Shown: one piece after another, positions 10,501 to 22,500 of the stretch
Layout: each line of letters begins with the position of its first letter
How positions within the stretch are numbered: position 1 is the first letter of the stretch
Assembly: GCA_030248135.1 (NCBI GenBank)
Contig: JASANC010000474.1
Coordinates: forward strand, 1-64,000
DNA from: Theristus sp. LFF4_11
Lineage: Eukaryota > Nematoda > Chromadorea > Monhysterida > Xyalidae
Direction: 5' to 3'
DNA length: 64,000 nt
Translations under genes and position numbers: made by a program
The notes under the pieces: model-generated
The model's database searches: none
Told to the model about the DNA's origin: nothing
The model's input: only the letters and a program-made list of their open reading frames with translations

Positions 10501-13500
10501 ACATTGAGTAGCAGGGACTGCCACTGAAATGAACTGCATAACTGATTTTGGTTGTACTACTAAAAATTGTGTGCTACGCGGCCAGGCGCACAGTGTGGGG
10601 TGTTCATCCAGCAGACCGCGGCTTGTGTCAGTGTCTGCTCATATTCTCGTTGCTTCCAACTTCTCACTGCCGCAGTCTCACACGCCCGTCGTTGAGGCAT
10701 CGCCACCAATCAACGAGCCGACCCAGCCGTTTGCGTGCTGCTCCTCGGCCAGCAGGCTCACTCCACTGGCGCACACTCCCAGTGTTGTCGACGTCGTCAA
10801 TCGTTGTCTCGCCCAGTCCACAGTCACTCCGAGTGTTGCACCCGTCTCCACCGTGCAGCATCCGCACGCGGCGCCACAACCCCCGGCCGTTTTTCCAACC
10901 ACGCAGCTGATGCACGTGAAAACTGAACCGGTTAATGCACGTTTCAAATGTTGTTTTTAATCACCCTTTTCCATCAACACCTTGTACGCCAAAATATGTC
11001 GTCGCTTAAGTTTTTGTGCCATTAAAATGTGTGCCGTTTTTGACTGCGTGTAACCTGATTGGTCATATAGACAAATGAGCGTACTACTTTGAAATAGGAT
11101 CCGCTCGAAAACACCACGCTTCCACGAATTTTGAGCTTTTCCATATTTTAAGTGAATGAAATGGAACAATGGCATTCGTATTAGACAGTAAAAAACGCTG
11201 GCAATCGTGGTTTTCAGGTTGACTTTCAACAGCAACCATCATCCATGACAGACTTCAGTTCTGCACGTAATCCGTCGATTCTGTCAAACGTTGCGTCATC
11301 GCCATCGCTTCCCGGTTCGGGTTCAGATCCGGGTACGTTTGCCTTCTTATATCAACTTTGGCTTTTGCGGTTAACGACGTGTCGTATTTCGTTACTGTTC
11401 GTAGCATTCTGCGTTTCACGGTCACGAAGTTCACGTTTTCTTGATTCTGACAAATTTTTCACGAAACATGGACTAAAAAAAGTTATACATAATCTGAACG
11501 CTTTTTAAGAAGACACTTGTCGCGTGTGTGGCCAGACAGTTCCGCTGACGTATCGACAAGCGCACGCGGCCACACATTGCTCCGAGACGGTCAACAGTCG
11601 CTACAACTGCACTGTCATCGATGTGCAAGGCATGCGCGCATTTACGGCTTTTCGTAAAGGAACGTCATTCTATTTGTGCAATTTTGGCGCACATTCTTTT
11701 CGGGGCTCTATGCTGGTTCAGCACTCAATTTGGTTTGTTGAGCGGCTGGATTTTTGACATATTTGAAAAGTAATTTCCTGTTTGAATTGGCCCGCAACGA
11801 GGCAGAGACTTGAGCACTGCAACGATAAACGTTCGGGAGTTTTCGGTTTCGATTGCAGGTCAACAGTGCACGTTCGTCGGCAACGACCAGCAGGAGGTTT
11901 GGGGGCACCTGTTGCTCGCGCATCACCTGAACGCCGCCGCGAACGTCTCATTTCGTCAGTTTTGCGTGCCGGAGCAGCCGGCCACCGCTGCAGAGTGCTT
12001 CACAGGTGTGCCTGTTTTTGTATTGCTAATCAAGTCGAATTACACGGCCAAGCAGCGCGCGATTATACCGCCGTGACTGTGATATTAGTATTGTGGATTT
12101 ATTCAAACGTGTCCGGACTAACGTGACGTCATTTTATTTAAAAACGCCCGTTTGTCAAAGTACAGGCACTAAAATTTCAGTTTGGTGTGACTGATTCGAC
12201 ATTCACCATTTGTTTACGGGAAGAAATCGGCTAAATGGATAGTCTGGTTTGCTGTGAACGGCAAGCGCATGTTTTGTGGCACATGACGTCATTTCAGTGG
12301 GACACGTTTAAAAAAATAGGCCATACTTGAAGTGATGAATGCGAAATGGAAACTCGAAAATAATGGAACTCACGATCACGCACATCAGCGGCACCACGTC
12401 ACCGGGCGCATTCCGTTGCAGCGACTGAGGCGTCGGCGCACGACAGCGGCCAGTGTCGCTGCCGGCTGTGCAACCGCTTGGTTGGCGTCGCTGGAATGCG
12501 CGCGCACGCCGCCGAGCACAAGCGCAGCATGCCACTCACGAACACTGTCCGCTATCGGTGTCGCGCCGGCTGTGGTGCGTTTGCTTTGGTGCTGCTCTTT
12601 GTTGGCGAGCTTTCTGTTCGGTGTGTTCGGCACGTTCTGTTGCACGTGAAGTATGTCGGTTTTTAAATTACCACTTTCACAGAATGCATTTCATGGGAAA
12701 TTTTGAGTTATGCAAAGCAACCTCCCGATTACGTAATCCGTTCTGTCTTCTGTTGCGAACTCTGTATTCTGGTGACAAAAAGTGGCAAATGCATCCAGTC
12801 ATCTGGCGCGTTTTGCAGTGCGTGCACCGAACGGTCGGAAGCTACGATGCACCTTCCGTGCTGAGAACCGCAATCAACTGATTCTTCACCTGAGATGCCC
12901 CCATTATGGACTGCTGAATAATCTGAAAACCGATGTGACCGACCCTGACAAATTCATCGAAAGAGAGTACGAGCATATCACGGAAGAAACCTTGTGGAAC
13001 TTGTGCTTTCCAAAATTTCAGTCGATGGAAAATCCTGGTTGGTACTGTTTGTCTTGCAGAACAACAGAACAGCACGGAAATTAGAAACGAATGGCGCTGA
13101 ATTTTAGCGGCTTGCTCGAGACGACTTTCTTATGCTGCTGGGAGCGGGTGCATTAGGCACCTGCTCAGTACTAAATAAAAAACGAAAAATTTCGCGTTGC
13201 ACTAATCGCACATCATTTGCGCTAAACACCATTGCTATTCGGCTATTTGTTTGTTTGTTGTGGGAGCGGAGTTCTTTGAAGTATTTTTAATAGCTGATAG
13301 GGTTGATTGGTGTCACAAAAGTATTGTGTGCTCATGCAACCACTAAAGCGGCCTTCATGAAGCAATATTTCTGAGTGATCGCGTGGCTATGCTGTAACAC
13401 AGCTACGCGTCATTAAATACTGCTTCATGAATGCCGCTTGATGCAACAAAACCTGCGTTCAAGCACACTTCAGCAGCAAGCGGCCCGATTTCAAACGCCC

Positions 13501-16500
13501 CTGAGCGTGTGGAGGACTGGTTGGCTGGCAACACCGCTGAGCTGTTCGCACCAGGCGAGAACGAACCGTCATGAAATTCGTTTTACCAAGTTTTATCAAT
13601 CTGCGCGCGGTTTTAGGAGATCGATTTCAATGTTTTTCAAGTTGCTGCAACCATCTGAATTTCACCCATCAAAATCAGCACGTCAGCGCTTCATAACACC
13701 GTAGCAGAGAGTGCACGTTCTGTAGACTAGAACTGACACACGGGAACTTGTATTACTTATACTTCTCAATGTTCAGACGCCACATCTGAAGCGCCATTCA
13801 ACGTGACACCGTCGCAAGCTGGTTCGAGTCAAGTGAAGCAGGAACTGGGCGACGACGACGAAGACAACGAGCTGATTGGTCGAATCGAGAGTCCGATCGT
13901 GCTGGTCAGCGACACTGAGGAGAACGAGCAGAACGCTGGTGGTGTGGAGAATGCAAACGGGAGCTCAACCAATGAACAGCCGACAGTCACGGTGCTCAGC
14001 TCCGACAGTGAATCGTTGTCGGACGTGATTCCGTTGGATGGCAACAAAGCAGTGGACGACGCAGGTTAGGTCGAGTGAAGAACTTTGCACTTTTTACACG
14101 GGCTCTTTCCAGTTTTGCGTCTTTTTTGTTGCAGTTTCGAGTATTTCATATGATAATTTGTTTGTCAATAATTGAATCAGATGTACGCTGATTGGCTGCT
14201 CACGCGCTAGTTAATCGAATAGACCGCCACCAAGAAGTGCGCCAGAATCGCTGGTAGACTGTTCGAGTGCAGGAAGGATCTCTTCAACTTGGACACTTGA
14301 TGATGCTTCAAAAGTGCAACAGATGCTGATTTGTTTTCATGGTCCTGTGTCTGTCAGTAGATCTCCACTAATTTCCGAAGTCAACCTCACCAACCAACAG
14401 CACCATTCACCACTGCACAACAGTAATCTCGTGCGCAATCAACTCACGTGCTTTCATGGCGTCATTTTCTGATCTCAGAGACGCCGCTGCGCTGCGCGAA
14501 ATGCGCCTGGGTGCCGGCGCGTCACACGGCGCGCTACCTCAGTGAACACCTCGGCAAGCACCTCCGTCAGCGCACAGCCATCGCACGCTATCGCTGTAAA
14601 CTGCCGTTGCAGCGGCCGCGCGGTTCGTTCCAGCCGGCTGTGAGACGATGCAGGCGTTCTTGTTGGTGTTAGAAACCCTCGAAACACTGCAGACGAAACG
14701 GAGAGAAAAACGGCTGTGAAAAACAAACAAATCATTCGGATTCGCTGCCGTTTGGGAAGGGCATGCGGTCGATCCGGTACCGGTCGATCCGGTGCGGTCG
14801 ATCCGGTACCGGTCGATCCGGTACGGTCGATCCGGTACCGGTCGATCCGGTACCTGGCAATTTTCTAGGGCGGTCGATCCGGTGCCGGTCGATCCGGTAC
14901 CGGTCGATCCGGTACCTGGCAATTTTCAACTGTTTTAGCATTCAATTCAATTCAATTTGTTTCTGATTTGTTTTCCATTTTTCTTCGTTTCTCTTATTTT
15001 ATCTGATGTCTGAAACATTTTACCGCAGGTTTTTTCGCGGGAAATATGAAAATAAAAACAACAGACATTTTTCCTCAACTCCAAAAGAGAACCGAATCCT
15101 TTTCTTGCTGAGCTGATAATTTTGCAAATTTTCACCGTCTTGGAGCTTTACTCTTCTGGAAAATAGTTCAGAAAATAAAAAAACATATGGTACACTTGTT
15201 TTGCTTTTTTCAGAATCAGATTACGATTACCAAAACCAACCAAGTGTCGCAAAGTCGTCGTCGTCTCATATCGTATCATCAACAATCGTATCAACAATCA
15301 ACCAAAGAAAAATTGAAAACATAACGAATTGAACGCTAAAAACCTGTAAAACAGCTAAAAATTTCAATTGGTACCGGATCGACCGAGTACCGGATCGACC
15401 TGGTACCGGATCGACCGCCCTAGAAAATTGCCAGGTACCGGATCGACCGGTACCGGATCGACCGGTACCGGATCGACCGTACCGGATCGACCGGTACCGG
15501 ATCGACCTACAGCCTTTGGGAGGCTAGATAGTGAAATTGAAAGCGGGGGTAGCGCTCAGACCAGACGCCCATACGCCCCTCTAAAGAGTCGTATACTTTT
15601 GTTTTCAACGCCACCAATTGCACGGCAGTGGCCATTTGTTTGCAATATGTACAGTGAAAGTGGGCACGCCATGTACGTACACGTGCAACAACGTCCGCAA
15701 CATGGTCGGCCACTGCAACACGGTGCACGGTGTCTCCGTGAAGGGCTGCAGTGCGTCCGAGAAGCCGTACTGCGAGAACGCCGCCGTGCAGCCGCACCTC
15801 GACCAGTTGTGGCGCCAGTGCTACAAACGACTCGCACCACCCAAGAACCAGTGCGAGCTCGCACGCATGGACGCACTCGAACGTGGTCGGTGGCGTTGCG
15901 TTTCGGTGTTACGTGTGCTTGTTGTGCTGTGCCGCCACTACCGCAAAGCGCCGCACCAATTTAGTATCAGCCAGGCGGCACGTGAGCGCTTGTTTTGTGA
16001 GCGCTTGTGATCACCTGCAGAACGCGAACGCTCGCTCGCACGCTGGTGCACTGCAGGCTTTTGTTTTCTGGTGCTGAGAGGTGACGGAAAACAGAGGACC
16101 ATATAGCAGGGGCCCGGAGTACTCGGCCACCACTCACATACACACACACATCCGGGTGGAGAACTGAGGCTCTCTTGTGTTGGGGGTCACCCCTGCCTGT
16201 TGGTGTTATAGGAAGTGGCATGCGTATGGGATGTTGCATTTGTTGCTCTTCGTTTCAAATTTCCACTTTTCCAGCTTTCGAACGTTTTCAAAAGCTAGAT
16301 TTCAGTGGTGCCCTCAACTGAAACTGTTTCTTACTCTGTTGTTTTATTTCCAGAACGACTGCGAGCATCAGTGAAGCGAAACATGCGAGAGTCCAAAGTG
16401 CCAGCACCTGTTGTTGAGAGACCAATCACAGTACAGTCCGGTAAGGGGCAGCACGACAATGAATGCTTGGGAATTTGCCCCAAAAATGCCACCTGGCAAT

Positions 16501-19500
16501 TTGATCAGTAATTCGACCAATTTCTTTACGTTCAGAGAGTGTCGCACAGGGGCTGGATCATCAGTTGCTGCAGAGGCACGACTGCACTTCGCCAGAGGAG
16601 CGCACTGAGCAGTGGCACACGTCTGGTAAGAAATGCGCACTGAATGCTTGGAAACACCTTGAATCTAATGCTAATCCACATTATGATTCACTGAAGACAA
16701 ACATTTGTAAAATGCTAACACACGACTTTTGGGTCGTACCTTTCGTGCAGTATCTTTTCGGTTGGACTCGTTTAGAAAGCCCATGTGCCTCGATTTCAGT
16801 GCAATGCGCCCTCTGTGGATGGCTGACCCCGGCTCGCTTTTACCCGTGCATTCTCAGTCATCATCTCGGCACACACCTGCGACTGTTGACCAACATCCCG
16901 CGCTATCAATGCAGCCTACAATTGCCTGGACAAGGTGCACCTGGTTTTCAACCAATAATACCTTAGTTTAGTTTCATTTTGGTGCTTTTTCAAGGAGCAG
17001 CGAAATCCAACAGTTGTATTGATGGACTAACCGTAAAGTATCAGTTCAATGAAGGCAACACTGGTCAACAAACTGCAATCATTTGTGTCAAGCGCCACGA
17101 GTCAAATACAATCATACTGTAAAACATATGCAATTGGTGCGTTCTGGAACGCTGATTGGCTGCATCGAGCTGCTTGCAATAATCAGTGATCGCCATTCGA
17201 AAGCAGCCAATCATGTTATTCGGTTCGACTGCACACAATTTTTCACCGAGTCGCTCTCACGCTCAATGTCACTGTCGACGCCAGCGTCAGCCTTGACTGT
17301 TTTTGGCACACAGACGCCACCAGCGCCCCAGTGGCGTGCCAGTTCGCGCACAATCTGCACGAGCGAATGTGCGACCACTGCCTCACGGCGCACGGTCTGT
17401 CGGCGAACGATTTCCCGGCGAACGCTGCCCCGTTCCGCGAGAACAAGCATCTGCTGTGGCCGTATCTCGAGCAGTTGTGGGCCGACTGCTTTCCGGGTGT
17501 GCCGCAACAAACGGCCATGCACTCCGGGGCCTCCAGTAAGGCCGCTTTTGCAGTTTGTTCATCGTGGAGTGGGGGGGGGGGGGGGTGCGAACGCTTTTCG
17601 CCTCTCTCTGCGCCGCACTAGTTGGTGGATTTCATTTGTTTCTTCATTTTTCATGGTGCGCTACTCAATTCGATCACAAAAAAACAGCCAGTGCAAATTC
17701 GAACGGTTCATCAAATTTGAAACAGTGATTTTTTTGGAATTCCTGTTCCAGGACAGCCAACAGCGCCATTGAGTGCAGCTGAGTATCTGGCCAATCCGAG
17801 CGGCGACCATGGTGGACAGGTTGCATTTTGTCAAAAGTGCGACTTTGCGACAGCGAGCAGCAACCGCCATGAAATCAGCCGCCATGTGAAGAGTGTGCAC
17901 ATGCGTGAGATCGCTCGCATTTCGTACTTTCACTGCAAGCTGAATCTGGAACGTTGGTGAAACACATTGCAATTTTACCAGTTTTTTTGGGTTTTGCAAC
18001 TCAGTGAGTTTCCCCCAAACGTTGAACGGAAACCGGTGTTTATGTGGCCTTAGTGGTCAATCTTTAGGGGACCCAGATCACCACACCAATTTTAAATTTC
18101 CGCGTCATGCATGAAATTGCTTCTTATTTATGCGCGAATTGAGTCTCGGAACCACAACAAAAGATGATATGTTCACTGTTTGGTTACTGAATTTAGCTGT
18201 GCTGTGAGGCCGGTTCTTATTTGTCCGGTTGGTCTTGCCAGCTTCATCACGCAGCCAATCAGCGTGCTTTCAATTAAAAAAGGGTGTAAATGAAAAAAAA
18301 ATACTAAGAAAAACAAGCAAGCAGCACTGAATGACTACAAAAATGATGTTGCTGTTCAGATGCGCCGTGCGAGTTCAAAACGAATGAGCATCGTTGCATG
18401 ATGCGTCATTTGGAGCTGCGACATCGTCCATTACCATCGACGGACGCGGGTGTGCTCTTGTACCAGGACAACACCGCAGCACTCAGTGCGATCTTTGCGA
18501 CCGTCAGCAGGCAATGCTTTCCATTGGTGGCAAACGGCGACTGCAGTGCTGGTATGCTGTGCGTTTGTGTTGCAATCATTATGCCAATCTAGACCGCATT
18601 TCACACGCTTATATCTTGTGCTACGTCAGTGCGAGGCATATTCAACCATTTCACCGGAACACATTTTTCTTCAATAGTTCATTCAAATACTATTTCTCCA
18701 GTGTAGCCTTGCGACCGTACATCGTTCAGCAAACCTGAATTCAATTTCCACCATCAAGGCGCCCCCCAATGAGCGGCAGTTTCAGAGCGGCCGTCCGACA
18801 CGCAAGCAAACGACGACCTGAGCAGGGGCGTCAGCGAAACGCCTCCAACCGAAGACACCGAGGCAACGGCGTCGCCTTGCGAGGCCGGCCCACAAGACGC
18901 GCACATCAGATATTCGATCAACCGAAAGCTGCCGGATGGCGTGCACAAATGCGTGAAGTGCTCGTGGTCGGGCAAAAACGAACTCATCACCAATCATCTG
19001 TTGGCGCATCTGCAGTCGCAGACAGAACGCGCGCCCTACCAGTGCACCGTACCGATCACTGGTCGGTGTTGCCGCGAATGCTGTGTGCTTTGTCACCTGT
19101 TGTTCACTGTTTGCAGTGGTTGACTTGACGCGTATGACGCGTTCATGGTATTTTAGTGACGCGCAATGCTGTCTTGTGACGTAGCTACGCGGTCACTAAA
19201 TACTGCTTCATGAATGCCCGTTGATTGCCTGCTTTTGAATTGGGTTCACTGATTGGCTCAACCAATTCAATGCAGCCACTCGACGTGCCACAGTCAAATT
19301 TTAGAACGAACAAATTGCATTGTTTCTTGAAAGTAGTTTGCGTGTGATTCCAAAAGGCACGGAGATCTTGTAGCTGACAACGATACGAACGCGCGATACG
19401 CAGGTGTGTCAACGTGCGACTGGTCGGGCAGCAGCCAAGCTGCGTTCGTCGCCCATTTCCGCCGGTGCCACCGTGGCCGGCATCCACACAGCGCCATGTT

Positions 19501-22500
19501 CTACTGTCGGAGCAACATGGTCGCCCTGAAACCACACTTGGACGAATTGCTGAGCGAGTGCTTCCCACAAGCTGCTGAACAGCGGTCGCACAGTGTTGAG
19601 CAGCGCTGCAGTACGCCGCCTCCAGCTGTGCAGCCAACTGAAACATTAGGTGATTGTGCGGTTTTAGCGTTTTGAGGGAAGATCTTCTTTTATCTGCTAA
19701 TGCGCTCAAATTCAGCCAACTATTTCATGATGGCGTTAGTAATGCGGATAAGGAAATTTGATTGAGCACTTCATGATATCAGTTTTTGTTAAAGCCACTG
19801 AGCTTTATGGCTTTGCAGATAGCCCCCGGCAACGGCCAAAATAAACCGATCAGTCTTCGTATTTTCAGCGACAGAAGAGAAACCATCGGGGAGAAACTCG
19901 ATAGTGCCGCACGTGCAATGTATGTTATGCCAGAAATGGCTGCGCTACTCGACCGCTAGCTTCAGTCATGCGAACAGTCATTTGGACGACGTCACAAACA
20001 CGCAGCGATACGAGTGCACTGTGTCGTCCGTGGATGGTACGCGCAGAGCGGGGCAATCTGCTGCGAGAATTTCTGAAAACATGCTCTTACTATTCGAACT
20101 CTGGAGTGATGCTGCTGGATTTGATTGCACAGCGGCGTTCATGAAGCAGTGTTTAGTGAGTGACACATAGCTATGTTTTCGCACAGTTAGGCGTCACTAA
20201 ATACTGCTTCATGAATGCCGCTTGCCACGTTTCTGCATTCCAATTCACTAACGATCGTGGTCAAATGTCACAGAGCTAAGCGGCCTCGAAACGCGGTGCA
20301 CGTACGGGACGCAAACGTGGGCGCATTTCGTGCAGCATTCACGTCGTGCGCACGGACGCTTTCGCCGGAGCAATTTCGCTCACAAGGACAACTCCGATGT
20401 TGTGCTGCCGTTTCTAGAGACGCTTCGCGAGCGATGTTTCCCCGGTAAAAAGGAATTTTATGCAAAAATTTGTTTGTTTGTTGTTTGATTTTGCACAATG
20501 CAGCCATTCATCTTGATTGGTTGCTATGAAATCTGAACGCTGTGTCGTCATTTAGGCGTTGAAACTATTTGCTTGAATACAGCAGCCACACCAACTGCGT
20601 CCAACCCAAAGAAATATTCGCAAATATCTTTGCAGGCCTGAACGCATCTGCGAGCTGTCCGCCGCAGAAGAAAGACGGCCGAATGCGATGGAGTCACGTG
20701 CGATGCGCGAAATGCGGCGACCGCGTGCTCCGCGTGGTGCAGGAGCGAACGCACGTCTGGCGCGCGCACATGCCAGCGGAGGCGTTCCGGTACAGCTGTG
20801 CGTATCCGTGCACGGTGCAACGTGCACACGGAAGGCCATGTGAGTGCAGCAACGCAGATGGTTGCATAGTATCGCTGCTCTTGATTGTCGTCCACCCGAA
20901 ATCTTGTCGATGGCGACGTAATTGTGCAAAAGTTTATTGAGTGACTGTGCAAGCAAGTGGATCCGAACGCATGAAAATATAACAACCACATACGCTCTCA
21001 CAAACCCATGAATTCAAAGCGGATTCTATTTGTTTCACAACAGTGTGTTTCGTGTGCCATAATTGTGCGACTGGTCACCGTTGCAGCAGCGCCATGCGGC
21101 TTCACGGCCAAGCACAGCAACGCCATTCTGTGGCACATCACGCAGACGCACGACGTCGCCAGCGTGGATGACGCACGCCAGTACACGGAAAACCATGAAC
21201 ATCAGGCTCGTGCGCTCGTTAACAAACTGCTGCTCGAGTGCTTCCCGAGTACGACACTGCACACTGAGGAGGACATGAATGAAGAGGAAATGGATGGTGC
21301 TGAACCCTCCGGTGAGTGTGAACGCGGTTGTTTCCAAAATGTCGTTCGAGGTAGGGTTGGTGAAAGACCGGTTCTTTGTTTTCGCAAAAAAAACTGGAAA
21401 TTATTTTCCATGCCAGCCCTAGTTCGAGGTGACCTGAGTTGGTGATCACAAGATTTCGGGTTTGCCTTGCGGATGCGGTGCATGAGCTTTCGGGACATGC
21501 GATGCCAACTGTGCTGCTGTGCTTCCAATTCAGGTTCACCAGTGCACCACGCTCGTCACGAACAAAAACACGCCAATTCACTGGCGTCAAAGGCGGCGAG
21601 TGCGACTAAAACGCGGCGTTCGGTTTGTGCGATTGACGACGACCAGCAATGCATAGAAGATGAACAAGCGGCACCAATCGAACGGGCGCATTCGAGGTCG
21701 CTTATGGATCTGGATCAGTCGGACGGTCAGACGAGCAGTTCCGGCGCGAAACACTTGTCGAAAGGCGTTCACAAATGTGGGAAATGTTCGTGGTCGGGCA
21801 AAGCAGAGCACTGCACGAATCATCTGTTGGTGCATCTGCGAGCGGAGACACACGTGGCGCCGTATGAGTGCACGGCGCCGATTTGGACGGGCATTGCTGG
21901 TTCGTTGTGCGGTTTTTTAGTTTGCATTGCCATTTTAGGTGTCCAATCCAAATGCATTTTCTGACGTCACGCACCTTGAGTGGATATTATGAATGGGCCG
22001 TCAATCGATGAATGTATCAGAATTCTTAAACTCAAATCAAGACTACCAATCCAGCATGTTCGCTGGCTCTACCATCATGCTTGTAATCTACGATAGAGCA
22101 GCCTGTTCAGTTATTCGGTTCAAATGAAAGCGAACATCAAATTGCCCGCAAGACATGGTAACCGGTGCATTACAATATTGTGTACCACGATTGCAGGCCA
22201 CTCAGTTGCGTGCAAATGGGCTGGCAACAGCTACTCAGCGTTCCTCGGTCATTTCGCTCGTCAGCATCGTTCCGTGTCACGTGTGGGCGCATCACGCTGG
22301 TGCCGGAACAATTTCGACACGTTGAAACCGAAGTTGGAACAGCTGCGCCAACATTGCTTCCCAGAAGAGCAGCGGGGCGCCAGCAGCAGCAGCACTGTCG
22401 ACGCCGCGTCACCGTTGCACCAGCAGAGTATGTGCATGGTATTCACTCGTTTTGGTGCAAAGCGCATGTTTTGGTGCAATTAGCTGAGTGGATGCATGAA

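Noticed and set aside
13480..13592. Extra zinc-array exon (ASGPISNAPERVEDWLAGNTAE)
   Set aside because: It has an acceptor and a coding look, but ends in TGA without a donor in the right phase, and the neighbouring exons already join in phase 1.
14539..14966. Repeated Asp-Arg-Pro/Gly-Thr-Gly open frames on both strands
   Set aside because: They are translations of the 15-bp foldback arms and occur in several frames at once.
17571..17587. Poly-G run as a regulatory quadruplex
   Set aside because: It is a single homopolymer in an intron with no other supporting sequence, and its length may be a sequencing artefact.
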